This document shows, one piece after another, positions 52,638-62,700 of a stretch of 64,000 nt of DNA. This stretch comes from Corynebacterium falsenii (lineage in GTDB: Bacteria; Actinomycetota; Actinomycetes; Mycobacteriales; Mycobacteriaceae). The stretch lies in the NCBI RefSeq assembly GCF_020099275.1, contig NZ_CP083646.1:1612001-1676000 (forward strand). Direction: 5' to 3'. Within the stretch, counting starts at the first letter, position 1. Each line of letters starts with the position of its first letter. A program made the position numbers and the translations under genes. The notes beneath the pieces are model-generated. The model was not told the DNA's origin and made no database searches. It was given only the letters and a program-made list of their open reading frames with translations.

Positions 52638-55445
52638 GTGACCGAAAGCATTAACTCCTTTGATGCCAAGAGCACCCTCGAGGTTGGAGACAAGTCCTAC
52701 GACTACTTCGCCCTCAGCGCTGTTCCCGGCATGGAGAAGCTGCCCTACTCCCTCAAGGTCTTGGGTGAGAACCTGCTGCGTAACGAAGACGGCGAGAACA
52801 TCACCAAGGAGCACATCGAAGCTGTTGCTAACTGGGATCCGTCCGCAGATCCGAGCATCGAGATCCAGTTCACCCCAGCTCGCGTGATCATGCAGGACTT
52901 CACCGGTGTTGCCTGCATCGTTGACCTCGCCACCATCCGCGACGCTGTCGTCGCCCTGGGTGGAGACGCCGACGACGTCAACCCGCTGAACCCGGCCGAG
53001 ATGGTCATCGACCACTCCGTCATCATCGAGGCATTCGGCGATTCCGACGCCCTCGAAAAGAACGTTGAGATCGAGTACCAGCGCAACGACGAGCGCTACC
53101 GCTTCCTGCGTTGGGGCACCGGCGCTTTCGAGAACTTCCGCGTTGTTCCCCCGGGAACCGGCATCGTCCACCAGGTCAACATCGAGTACCTGGCACGCTC
53201 CGTGTTCGACAACAACGGCCTGGCATACCCCGACACCTGTGTCGGTACCGACTCCCACACCACCATGGAAAACGGCCTGGGCATCCTGGGCTGGGGCGTG
53301 GGCGGCATCGAGGCCGAGGCTGCCATGCTCGGCCAGCCGATTTCCATGCTCATCCCCCGCGTTGTCGGCTTCAAGCTGAGCGGCGAGATCAACCCCGGCG
53401 TGACCTCCACCGACGTGGTGCTCACCATCACCGACATGCTCCGCCAGCACGGCGTTGTGGGCAAGTTCGTTGAGTTCTACGGCAAGGGCGTGGCCGAGCT
53501 TCCGCTGGCCAACCGCGCCACCATCGGCAACATGTCCCCCGAGTTCGGCTCCACCGCCGCGATCTTCCCGATCGACGAGGAGACCATCAAGTACCTCGAG
53601 CTCACCGGCCGCGACCAGGAGACCCTGGATCGCGTCGAGGCATACGCCAAGGCTCAGGGCATGTGGCTCGACCCGGAGAACGAGGTTCAGTACTCCGAGT
53701 ACCTCGAGCTCGACCTGTCCACCGTTGTTCCGTCCATCGCCGGCCCGAAGCGTCCGCAGGACCGCATCGAGCTGACCGATGCCAAGGCACAGTTCCGCAA
53801 GGATCTGCACAACTACGTGGACGACTCCACCGAGGAGACCGCAAGCGACTTCGACGCCGAGGGTCCGTCCACCGACGACACCTCCTCTGCTGCTGAGGTT
53901 CCCGCTAGCGCTGCAGACGCCAAGGGCAACATCCCGTCCGCCGCCGCTGGCGCTGACGGCCGCCCCTCCAACCCCATCACCGTCGAGTACAACGGCGAGA
54001 AGATGGAGCTGGATCACGGCATGGTGGCTATCGCCTCCATCACCTCCTGCACCAACACCTCCAACCCGTCCGTCATGGTCGGCGCTGGCCTGCTTGCACG
54101 CAACGCTGCTGCCAAGGGTCTGAAGTCCAAGCCGTGGGTCAAGACCTCCATCGCCCCCGGTTCCCAGGTTGTGAACGGCTACTACGAGAAGGCCGGCCTG
54201 TGGAAGGACCTGGAGGCCATGGGCTTCTACCTCGTAGGCTACGGCTGCACCACCTGTATCGGTAACTCCGGCCCGCTGCCCGAGGAGATCTCCGCTGGCA
54301 TCAACGAGGCCGACCTGTCCGCCACCGCTGTGCTGTCCGGTAACCGTAACTTCGAGGGTCGCATCAATCCGGACGTCAAGATGAACTACTTGGCTTCCCC
54401 GATCCTGGTTATCGCCTACGCCATCGCCGGCACCATGGACTTCGACTTCGAGAACGAGCCCCTGGGTCAGGACGAGGACGGCAACGATGTCTTCCTGAAG
54501 GACATCTGGCCCTCCACCCAGGACATCGAGGACGTCATCGCATCCTCCATCTCCCGCGACCTGTACACCGAGGACTACGCCGACGTGTTCAAGGGCGACG
54601 AGCGCTGGCGCTCCCTGGACGTTCCGTCCGGCAAGACCTTTGCATGGGATGAGAAGTCCACCTACATCCGCAAGGCACCGTACTTCGACGGCATGAGCAA
54701 GGAACCGGAGCCCGTCAACGACGTTCAGGGCGCTCGCGTGCTGGCACTGCTTGGCGACTCCGTCACCACCGACCACATCTCCCCCGCATCCACCATTAAG
54801 CCCGGCACCCCCGCCGCGCAGTACCTGGATGAAAACGGTGTGGAGCGCAAGGACTACAACTCCCTGGGTGCCCGTCGTGGTAACCACGAGGTCATGGTCC
54901 GCGGTACCTTCGCCAACATCCGCCTGCAGAACCTCCTGCTCGACGGTGTCTCCGGCGGCTACACCCGCGACTTCACCCAGGAGGGTGGACCGCAGTCCTA
55001 CATCTACGACGCCGCAATGAACTACCAGAAGGAGAACACTCCGCTGGTCGTCCTCGGCGGCAAGGAGTACGGCACCGGTTCCTCCCGCGACTGGGCTGCC
55101 AAGGGCACCCTGCTGCTGGGCGTGAAGGCCGTCATCGCCGAGTCCTTCGAGCGTATCCACCGCTCCAACCTCATCGGCATGGGCGTTATCCCGCTGCAGT
55201 TCCCCGAAGGCGAGTCCTGGAAGTCCCTGGGCATCGAGGGCACCGAGACCTTCGACATCTCCGGCATCGAGGAGCTCAACGAGGGCAAGACCCCGAAGAC
55301 CGTCAAGGTCACCGCAACCAAGGAGAACGGCGAGACCATCGAGTTCGACGCCGTGACCCGCATCGACACCCCCGGTGAGGCTGCGTACTACCGCAACGGC
55401 GGCATCCTGCAGTACGTGCTGCGCAACATGATGAAGAAGCAGTAA
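52638..55445 (+). CDS. acn: Aconitate hydratase (aconitase A type)
   Basis: A 935-residue monomeric aconitase that isomerises citrate and isocitrate in the TCA cycle. The [4Fe-4S] ligands are C471 (SITSCTN), C537 and C540 ([12 protein letters not shown]). The swivelling C-terminal domain with [15 protein letters not shown] and [13 protein letters not shown] is complete. A hydrophilic Asp/Ser/Ala-rich insert of about 50 residues (about 397-447) lies between domains 3 and the cysteine region; similar inserts occur in actinobacterial aconitases. Codon use is strongly biased (GGC, CTG, AAG), as in highly expressed genes. The GTG start has AAGGAG upstream. Regulation by AcnR is supported by its operator and adjacency. 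Confidence 0.97.
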   Translation: MTESINSFDAKSTLEVGDKSYDYFALSAVPGMEKLPYSLKVLGENLLRNEDGENITKEHIEAVANWDPSADPSIEIQFTPARVIMQDFTGVACIVDLATIRDAVVALGGDADDVNPLNPAEMVIDHSVIIEAFGDSDALEKNVEIEYQRNDERYRFLRWGTGAFENFRVVPPGTGIVHQVNIEYLARSVFDNNGLAYPDTCVGTDSHTTMENGLGILGWGVGGIEAEAAMLGQPISMLIPRVVGFKLSGEINPGVTSTDVVLTITDMLRQHGVVGKFVEFYGKGVAELPLANRATIGNMSPEFGSTAAIFPIDEETIKYLELTGRDQETLDRVEAYAKAQGMWLDPENEVQYSEYLELDLSTVVPSIAGPKRPQDRIELTDAKAQFRKDLHNYVDDSTEETASDFDAEGPSTDDTSSAAEVPASAADAKGNIPSAAAGADGRPSNPITVEYNGEKMELDHGMVAIASITSCTNTSNPSVMVGAGLLARNAAAKGLKSKPWVKTSIAPGSQVVNGYYEKAGLWKDLEAMGFYLVGYGCTTCIGNSGPLPEEISAGINEADLSATAVLSGNRNFEGRINPDVKMNYLASPILVIAYAIAGTMDFDFENEPLGQDEDGNDVFLKDIWPSTQDIEDVIASSISRDLYTEDYADVFKGDERWRSLDVPSGKTFAWDEKSTYIRKAPYFDGMSKEPEPVNDVQGARVLALLGDSVTTDHISPASTIKPGTPAAQYLDENGVERKDYNSLGARRGNHEVMVRGTFANIRLQNLLLDGVSGGYTRDFTQEGGPQSYIYDAAMNYQKENTPLVVLGGKEYGTGSSRDWAAKGTLLLGVKAVIAESFERIHRSNLIGMGVIPLQFPEGESWKSLGIEGTETFDISGIEELNEGKTPKTVKVTATKENGETIEFDAVTRIDTPGEAAYYRNGGILQYVLRNMMKKQ

Positions 55446-55467
55446 CACTCTTCTTCCCACGCATAGC

Positions 55468-55554
55468 ACCGTGCCTCTAGGCACGGTCATGCTGCTGTAT
55501 CAGACGTAAGGCGGTGGTTCCCACAGAATTATCTGTGTGGAGCCACCGCCTTAC
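55468..55554 (+). terminator. Double hairpin downstream of acn
   Basis: ACCGTGCC/GGCACGGT (55468-55487) is followed by a longer hairpin (55506-55554) whose outer 12-bp arms are GTAAGGCGGTGG and CCACCGCCTTAC, with more pairing inside. The sequence CTGTTTCCC follows. It probably ends most acn transcripts before acnR. Confidence 0.8.
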
Positions 55555-55664
55555 CTGTTTCCCTCCTACTTCTCCGACTACTTCCCCACCGAACCAGCCG
55601 CACCCAACCAGACCAAGCACTCAGCGCACCCAGTTCAGCAGAGGTTAACTAGAGGACCGACACC

Positions 55665-56258
55665 GTGAAGAATTCAGCCGTCACCCCAACGCCTAACGCC
55701 GGCGACACCCCGCGGGATAAGCGTGCCGATATCATCGTGGACGCTCGGCGCTGCTTCGCCACGTTCGGATACGACGGCGCCACGGTGGCGAGACTCGAGG
55801 ACGCGACCGGCAAATCACGGGGAGCCATCTTCCACCACTTCGACAACAAGGATGCGCTGTTTCTCGCCGTCGCCCACCAGGACATGCACATGATGGCCGA
55901 GCTGGCTGCCGAAGACGGTCTCATCGGAGCTATCCGATTCCTCGTGGACTCCACCGACTTCCGCGACTGGTGGGGAATGCGCGTGGAAATTATCCGCCGC
56001 ATCAACACCGATCCGACCTTCGCACGCCACTGGCAGGACGATCAACGCGGGCTGCGCCACGTCATCGTGGAACGCCTCAGTGAACAACGCCAGGCTGGTA
56101 GGGTGCGTACGGATATCGACATCGACACCCAGACTCAATTGTTGGAGCTCCTCCTCGACGGTGTACTGGCGCAGATGTCGCAGGGCGCATCGGCGGCCAG
56201 GATCCACGCCGCCCTCGACACGGTCGAGCACACGCTGCGCGACACCTCGGCCCGTTAG
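55665..56258 (+). CDS. acnR: TetR-family repressor AcnR
   Basis: A 197-residue TetR regulator. The N-terminal helix-turn-helix (about 45-66, TVARLEDATGKSRGAIFHHF) is intact, and the C-terminal ligand domain has DWWGMRVEIIRRINTDPTF. In C. glutamicum AcnR represses acn and binds citrate and Mg2+ as co-regulators. Identity here rests on sequence resemblance and on its place right after acn with the matching operator upstream. GTG at 55665 has AGAGGA before it. A strong hairpin separates it from acn, so it may have its own promoter or depend on read-through. Confidence 0.92.
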   Translation: MKNSAVTPTPNAGDTPRDKRADIIVDARRCFATFGYDGATVARLEDATGKSRGAIFHHFDNKDALFLAVAHQDMHMMAELAAEDGLIGAIRFLVDSTDFRDWWGMRVEIIRRINTDPTFARHWQDDQRGLRHVIVERLSEQRQAGRVRTDIDIDTQTQLLELLLDGVLAQMSQGASAARIHAALDTVEHTLRDTSAR

Positions 56259-56397
56259 CAGCGCTCGCTGCAAGCCAAGTGGATGCTGGAAACGATGCTG
56301 GCTGGTGGCGTCGAACGAAAAACCTGCACCTAACCCTGCATTCAACCCTGCGCCCCAATGCGCAGGCCGCCGATAGCTCCTCTGTAGCATAAGGGCC

Positions 56398-56667
56398 ATG
56401 ATTGCCATTATGACTGTGACCGGCCCCGATCACACCGGAATTATCGCGGCCGTCTCCACTGCGCTGGCCGAGCTCAAGGTCAATATCCTCGACGTCTCCC
56501 AGACGATCATGGACAACTATTTCACCATGATCCTGCGCGTGGAACTGGACGACAACACCACGGACATCACCGCGGTCCAAGAACGCATGACCACCGTGGA
56601 AGAGCAGGAACAGCTCGTGATCCGCGTGCAGTCTGACGCACTGTTTAGCGCCATGCACGAGATCTAA
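56398..56667 (+). CDS. ACT-domain protein (UPF0237)
   Basis: An 89-residue stand-alone ACT domain of the UPF0237 group. The start MIAIMTVTGPDHTGIIAAVS is typical, with the amino-acid-binding loop GPDHTG and ELKVNILDVSQTIMDNYFTM following. It probably binds an amino acid or similar ligand and acts with the UPF0210 protein encoded 70 bp downstream; the two genes are paired in many bacteria. TAGCAT ends 7 nt before the ATG, so the mRNA is probably leaderless. Confidence 0.93.
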   Translation: MIAIMTVTGPDHTGIIAAVSTALAELKVNILDVSQTIMDNYFTMILRVELDDNTTDITAVQERMTTVEEQEQLVIRVQSDALFSAMHEI

Positions 56668-56737
56668 GGCCCGCCCAGCTCCCTCAAAGACAAGACAAAA
56701 AGACAAAACAAAAAGACAAAGGTAAGAACACACCAGC

Positions 56738-58114
56738 ATGGAGCCCCGTCTCAGCGCAGGCACGCTCAGCCAAGACATCCTTGAAACCATCGAGATGATC
56801 GAGCGCTACCGCCTCGATATCCGCACCGTCACCATGGGAATCAACCTCATTCCCTGCATCCGCGCCACCATGGAGCAAACGTGCGAGGCCGTCTACGACC
56901 GCGTCGTAAGCTGCGCCGGTGACCTCGTTCCCGTCTGCGAAGGCATCGAGCGCGAACTCGGCATCCCCATCGTCAACAGGCGCATTTCCGTGACGCCCGT
57001 CGGCGTGCTCGCCAGCGCTGTGGAAGGCAATCCCGTCCGCATCGCCGAGGCCCTCGACCGGGCGGCCCGCGCTGTCGGCGTGAACTTCATCGGCGGCTAC
57101 TCCGCGCTCGTGGAAAAGGGCGCAACCCAGGGTGAGAAGAACCTCATCGCCTCCATTCCCGAGGCGCTGAGCACCACGGATGTGGTCTGCGGATCGGTGA
57201 ACGTGGGCAGCTCCAAGGCCGGCATCAACATGAACGCCATCAAGAAGATGGGAACGGTCATCAAGGAATGTGCCGAAGCCACCGCCGACCAGGGCGCGAT
57301 CGCCTGTGCCAAGCTGGTGGTCTTCGCAAACTCCGTGTCCGATAACCCGTTCATGGCCGGCGCTTACCACGGTGTCGAGGAACAAGACGTGGTCATCAAT
57401 GTGGGCGTATCCGGGCCCGGCGTGGTCGACCGGGCCGTGGGATCCCTAGAGAACGCCACCCTCAACGAGGTCGCGGAAGAGATCAAGCGCGCCGCGTTTA
57501 AGATCACCCGCTCCGGTCAGCTCGTGGGAGTGATGGCGGCGCAGCGCCTCGGCGTGCCATTTGGCATCGTGGACCTCTCCCTGGCTCCCACCGCGGAGCT
57601 GGGCGATTCGGTCGCTCACATCCTCGAGCACATGGGCCTCGGCCAGGTCGGCACGCACGGCACCACAGCAGCACTCGCGCTGCTCAACGATGCGGTGAAG
57701 AAGGGCGGCATGATGGCCTGCTCGCGCGTGGGTGGGCTGTCCGGCTCCTTCATCCCGGTCTCCGAGGACAAGGGCATGATCGACGCCGTCCGTGCGGGAA
57801 CGCTGTCCATCGACAAGCTCGAAGCAATGACGGCCATCTGCTCCGTGGGCCTGGACATGATCGCCATCCCCGGTGACACCCCAGCCGAGAGCATCGCCGG
57901 TATGATTGCCGATGAAGCTGCCATCGGTGTGATGAACCATAAAACCACCGCTGTGCGCGTCATCCCCGCCCCCGGTACGAAGGTGGGCGACGAGGTCGAT
58001 TTTGGTGGTCTGCTGGGCTACGCGCCGGTGATCCCGGTCAACACTGCCTCGAGTGCGAACTTCATCAATCGCGGCGGTTTCATTCCCGCCCCGATTCACG
58101 GTTTCCGCAACTAG
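56738..58114 (+). CDS. UPF0210 (DUF711) family protein
   Basis: A 458-residue protein of the UPF0210 family, whose fold is related to pyruvate formate-lyase-type barrels but lacks a glycyl-radical site here. Landmarks are [40 protein letters not shown]-like [39 protein letters not shown] and [16 protein letters not shown]. No activity is established for the family. It follows the ACT-domain gene on the same strand; the spacer carries AGACAAA repeats, and no strong ribosome site is close to the ATG. Confidence 0.93.
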   Translation: MEPRLSAGTLSQDILETIEMIERYRLDIRTVTMGINLIPCIRATMEQTCEAVYDRVVSCAGDLVPVCEGIERELGIPIVNRRISVTPVGVLASAVEGNPVRIAEALDRAARAVGVNFIGGYSALVEKGATQGEKNLIASIPEALSTTDVVCGSVNVGSSKAGINMNAIKKMGTVIKECAEATADQGAIACAKLVVFANSVSDNPFMAGAYHGVEEQDVVINVGVSGPGVVDRAVGSLENATLNEVAEEIKRAAFKITRSGQLVGVMAAQRLGVPFGIVDLSLAPTAELGDSVAHILEHMGLGQVGTHGTTAALALLNDAVKKGGMMACSRVGGLSGSFIPVSEDKGMIDAVRAGTLSIDKLEAMTAICSVGLDMIAIPGDTPAESIAGMIADEAAIGVMNHKTTAVRVIPAPGTKVGDEVDFGGLLGYAPVIPVNTASSANFINRGGFIPAPIHGFRN

Positions 58115-58194
58115 CGCATTAGCAAGCGCAACGAGAGCGCGACGAGCGCCACTAGGCAGCCCCTGTTGTCCACGAGATCGAGCACAGAGCACCC

Positions 58195-58950
58195 ATGAAG
58201 ATTTTCCAGTACGCCCGAACCTCCTCCATGATTGATGACCCCGGCAATGTCTTGTCCCACGGCGCCGCAGCGGGTCTTTTCAACAATCGCTGTCCTTTTC
58301 CGTCGGATAATCCAGCGATCGTGGCAGCGCTCGAATCCGCTGGCACCATGCCCGTTGCGGGAAGTAAGTGGCCGCTATCGCCCATTCAGGTGGTCGTGGG
58401 TGTGGGAGCGCTTGTGGTGGGTACGATTGGCACACTGGCAACAGCATTAGGCAGCGGTGGTACGCGGGTCATCGGCGTGGTCATCCTGGGCGTAGCCTTG
58501 CTGCTGCTGATGACTGCCGTGATTAGTACCGCTCAGCGGCGTCGCAACGTCAGTGTGCTGGGTACAGCGTGGCGCCAGGGCTGGGTTCGCTTCGCTCCGG
58601 CTCGCGTGGGTGGTGTGTGGATCAACCGGGTGGTCCACCATAACCCGCACCAAGACCGCCTGAATTACCATCGGAACTATTACTACCGTGCTGCGGTGCA
58701 GGTGTTTCCCACGGATGGTTCCCAGCCCTTCACGTTTACCAGCACGGAGTTTGAAGCGATCGCGTCGTGGGAGGGCATGCCCGTGGATCTCAACCAAGCC
58801 TATGGGCCGCTGGACGTCTTCGAACCCGAGTTTTTCAATGGGTGGACGATCTGTCGCTACATCGCCGGTCAGCCCAACAGTGCCACGATCACGACGGACC
58901 TGTCCCGTCGTCAGATCGCCGCCGCTCTTGCAGCCGCTGGCGTGCGTTAG
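58195..58950 (+). CDS. Membrane protein of unknown function
   Basis: A 251-residue protein. A soluble N-terminus of about 60 residues is followed by two hydrophobic helices (about 63-83 and 91-111, IQVVVGVGALVVGTIGTLA and VIGVVILGVALLLLMTAVI). A soluble C-terminal domain (about 115-251) is rich in aromatic and beta segments (GWVRFAPARVGGVWINRVV, HRNYYYRAAVQVFP). I do not recognise the family. It follows the UPF0210 gene by 80 bp on the same strand and converges with the Lrp gene. Confidence 0.7.
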   Translation: MKIFQYARTSSMIDDPGNVLSHGAAAGLFNNRCPFPSDNPAIVAALESAGTMPVAGSKWPLSPIQVVVGVGALVVGTIGTLATALGSGGTRVIGVVILGVALLLLMTAVISTAQRRRNVSVLGTAWRQGWVRFAPARVGGVWINRVVHHNPHQDRLNYHRNYYYRAAVQVFPTDGSQPFTFTSTEFEAIASWEGMPVDLNQAYGPLDVFEPEFFNGWTICRYIAGQPNSATITTDLSRRQIAAALAAAGVR

Positions 58951-58992
58951 GCTGTTTCTTTCTTTTTTCTCGACGCCACCAGGCGCGCCCAA

Positions 58993-59454
58993 CTACAGCT
59001 CCCGAATGAGTTGCGAGAGCCGGTGTGGGATGCGGTGGCGCAGCACGATGTCCGTTCGGATGCGTTCTACCCCCTCGATGCGCATGAGGCCGAGGGAAAT
59101 GGTCTCGAGGTGCTCGTGGTCGCGGGCGACCACCCGGCACGTGAGGTCTTCTGCCCCGGCCATGGAATCCGCTTGGGTGACGTAGGGAATGGTGCCCACG
59201 CGCGCGATGACCTTGTCGAAATCGACCTGGCGCAGCGTGAGGTGGATGTAGGCGCTCAAGGGGAAACCGACCTTGGCCAGGTCGATGTGTGGGGCGAAGC
59301 TGCGGATCACGCCCGCTTCCACCATCTTGTCCAGCCTGCTTTGCGCGGTGGCTCGGGCGATGCCGAGCCTGCGGGAGTACTCCCGCACGCCGGCTTTGGG
59401 TTCGGACATGACGAGCTGGAGGAGCTGGACATCAAGGGTGTCGAGGGGCTTCAT
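58993..59454 (-). CDS. Lrp/AsnC-family transcriptional regulator
   Basis: A 153-residue Lrp/AsnC regulator. The N-terminal winged helix-turn-helix (about 1-50, LLQLVMSEPKAGVREYSRRL, IARATAQSRLDKMVEAGVI) is followed by a RAM/ACT-like ligand domain (about 65-150). These proteins sense amino acids as octamers or similar assemblies. It is transcribed away from the large indolepyruvate oxidoreductase gene, with a 296-bp shared spacer containing palindromes, so regulation of that amino-acid catabolic enzyme is a good guess. Confidence 0.92.
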   Translation of the reverse strand: MKPLDTLDVQLLQLVMSEPKAGVREYSRRLGIARATAQSRLDKMVEAGVIRSFAPHIDLAKVGFPLSAYIHLTLRQVDFDKVIARVGTIPYVTQADSMAGAEDLTCRVVARDHEHLETISLGLMRIEGVERIRTDIVLRHRIPHRLSQLIREL

Positions 59455-59562
59455 GGGGGTCTCCCGTTGCCGTGGGGTGTTCGTGACATATGGCTAAACA
59501 CACAGCTAATTCTTTGGTGGGTTGCTGTGCGGGGTAGAACTCACTCTAAGCCATTGGCATAG

Positions 59563-59576
59563 TTTTGGGGCCAAAA
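59563..59576. promoter_or_regulatory. Palindrome in the Lrp-oxidoreductase spacer
   Basis: TTTTGGGGCCAAAA has perfect 6-bp arms around GG, in the 296-bp divergent spacer 59455-59750 that has no gene. Operator-like; possibly bound by the adjacent Lrp/AsnC protein. Confidence 0.4.
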
Positions 59577-59706
59577 TGCTCACCCCGATTGCACCAAGTG
59601 TGCGACCTGCGGAAATGCTCAGAAGAATCGCTTCCTTATTGACCCGTTCGCACCATAGTGTGATCCGCAACACATATTCGCGACCGCACATGCCACACGT
59701 GCGCTG

Positions 59707-59727
59707 CCCCGCACACCGCGTGCGGGG
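59707..59727 (+). promoter_or_regulatory. Hairpin just before the oxidoreductase start
   Basis: CCCCGCA and TGCGGGG, perfect 7-bp arms around a 7-nt loop, end about 7 nt before the AAGGACAGG ribosome site of the oxidoreductase gene. It could be an operator or a translation-controlling leader hairpin. Confidence 0.4.
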
Positions 59728-59750
59728 TGGAGCAAGGACAGGTGATCCCC

Positions 59751-62700
59751 ATGACTTCCACCATCATTCCCGCATCGAACTCCAGCTCGGCCGGAGACCC
59801 CGCCGACCGGTCGGCAGACCGCGGTACCACGGCAGAGCGCACCACCGGCCCCACCAGCCCCACCGTGTCGAGCACCGTCATCGACGATCGCTACATCGCC
59901 GACCGCGGCTCCGTGCACCTCACCGGCATTCAGGCTCTCGTGCGCATGATTCGCGATCGCGCCATCGCGGATCGTGCGCGCGGTCTGAACACCGCAAGCT
60001 TCGTCTCTGGCTACGAGGGCTCCCCGCTCGGCGGCTACGACCTCGAACTCGCGAAGCGCTCGAAGATCTTGGGCGAGCACACGATCGTGCACAAGCCCGC
60101 CGTCAACGAGGAACTCGGTGCCACAGCCGTGGCGGGGTCCCAGCTCACGGCCGGGGCCACGCTCAACGACGGTATCGACGGCGTGGTCGGCTACTGGTAC
60201 GGCAAAGCCCCAGGCCTGGATCGCTCCGCCGATGCCATCCGCCACGCCAACGTCACAGGCGCCAGCGGATACGGCGGAGCCGTAGCCATCGTCGGCGACG
60301 ACCCCACGGCCAAGTCCTCTACCGTGCCCTCCAATTCCAGCCGTCTTATCGCAGATCTCGGCATGCCGATGCTCGTACCGGCCGATTCCGCAGACATCTT
60401 ATCTCTGGGAACGCACGCTGCGTGGATGTCCCGTTACTCTGGCCTGTGGGTCGCGCTGCGCGTGACCACCCCGGTTGCCGATGGCTCATCCACGGTTACC
60501 CTCGACGGGCCACTTGTGGCGCCCGATGTGGCCAACGACAAGCACCAACCGGATGCGCGCTTGCTGGGTCAGCGCCTGCTCGATCTCGACCGCACCCGCA
60601 CCGGCGTGCGGCTCCAGCGTGCGATGGACTATGCCCGCAAGCACCACCTCAACCGCCTCACCCACGGCAGTGGCGAGGATACGGTAGGAATCATCTGCGC
60701 CGGCAACACCGCGCTGGAGATGGAGGAAGCCCTGCGCACCCTCGCCCCGAATGGGTCCGCTCCCAGTAAGGTGCGCGTGTTGCGCCTCGGTATGACGTGG
60801 CCGCTCGACCCGCGCGAGCTCAATAAGTTTGCCACCGGGTTGGAGACGGTCATCGTGGCCGAAGAGCTGGGCAATCACCTCTTCGAAACCGTGAAGACCA
60901 CTCTCTACGATTGCGAGAATCGTCCCGCACTGCGTCACATCAGCCCCATCAACGGCACCGCCACCCAGCGGCTCGGCTCGGAACTATCGAAGCTGGGCAT
61001 CGAAGTGACTCTCCCCCAGCGTGAGCCCCAGCGCATCGCCCTGCCCCTGTCCGTGGAATCCCGCGTTCCCCACTTCTGCTCCGGCTGCCCACACAATGCC
61101 TCCACCCGCACCACCCCGGACACCCTCGTGGGCGCTGGCATCGGTTGCCACGCGATGGTCATGCTCATGGATCCGCAGCGCGTTGGCACCATCCTCGGCA
61201 CCGCACAAATGGGCGGCGAGGGCAACCACTGGCTCGGCATGAGCCCGTTCATCAAGGAAAAGCACTTCGTGCAGAACATGGGCGATGGCACCTTCCTCCA
61301 CTCCGGCAGCCTCGCGCTGCGCGCCCTAGTGGCAGCCAACGCCAACGTCACGGTGAAGCTGCTGCACAACGGGACAGTCGCTATGACCGGCGGCCAGGAC
61401 CCCGTCGGCCAGCCCAGCCTCGCAGGGCTTGTGGACATGGTCCAGGCGGAAAACCCCGCCCGGATCGTCGTGACGACCGATGATGTTGCCCGCACCAAGA
61501 AGATTCTGCGCGAGGTGCGCGGTGGTGGCGTCGAGGTGATAGACCGCGACCAGCTTGCCGAAATCCAAAAGGATCTGGCTACCACCGAAGGCGTGACCGT
61601 GCTCATCCACGACCAGCACTGCGCGGCCGAGAAGCGGCGTGCCATCAGTCGCGGCAAGACCCAGCGGAGTGCTACCCGCGTGATCATCAACGAGCGCATC
61701 TGCGAAGGCTGCGGTGACTGTGGCGAGAAGTCCGGCTGCCTCTCCGTCCAACCGGTGGACACGCAGTTCGGCCGCAAGACCCGCATCGACCAGTCCACGT
61801 GCAACTCGGACTTTACGTGCCTCAAGGGCGATTGCCCGGCGTTTACCACCGTGGAACTGCACGACACCTCCAGCGCGGCGCACCGGGAGGTTCCCACACT
61901 GAGCACCGAGGATCTCCCGCCGGTCACCCTTCCGGAGCTGACCAGCGCGCAGAGTTGGAACGTGCGCATCTCCGGCGTAGGTGGCACCGGCGTACTCACA
62001 CTCGCCGCGGTGATCGCCACCGCCGCCCAGCTGGACGGCCGCTACGTGCGCGGCAATGACATGACTGGCCTGGCGCAAAAGGGCGGGTCGGTAGTCTCCG
62101 ACGTGCGCATCGCCGCGACCCCGACCGACGAGCCCGGTGCGGTTCCGGCTGCGGGGGCGGATCTGGTCATCGCCATGGACGGAATCACGGCTGCGGAGTC
62201 GGCCACGACGTCGACGATCAGTGCGGAGCGCACCACCGCGGTCCTATCCAGCGCCGACACCCCTACGGGTGTGATGTGTACGGACGTGAAGGCATCGCGG
62301 CCTGGTGGCGTCGAAATTGCGGGAACGCTGGGCAAACACGCCCGGCGAGCCGTGATCACCGACGCGATTCGCCTGGCACAGGCCATTTTCGGCGAGACGA
62401 CGTACCAGACCATGATCCTGCTCGGCGTGAGCGTGCAGGCCGGTGCGCTGCCCGTCTCCGCCGAGGCCATCGAGCAAGCCCTGGAGGCCAATGGTCGCAA
62501 GGTGGCGGAGAACATTCAGGCATTCCGGTGGGGTCGTGCCCTCGTGGCCACGCCGGAGCTCGTTGATGGTGTTGTGTCGTCGACGCCAGAAGTCGGCTCC
62601 GACCTTGAGATTGTTGCACGGGAGGACACCGTGGCGACCGTAACGGCGGCGCTGGAGAGCGAGCACCGCCCGGCGGGCGCGACGGCGGACGTGGCTGGAT

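Noticed and set aside
52437..55490. A 1017-codon open frame on the minus strand covering acn
   Set aside because: It is the complement shadow of a highly biased GC-rich gene; the translation is Val/Gly/Leu/Asp-rich without domains.
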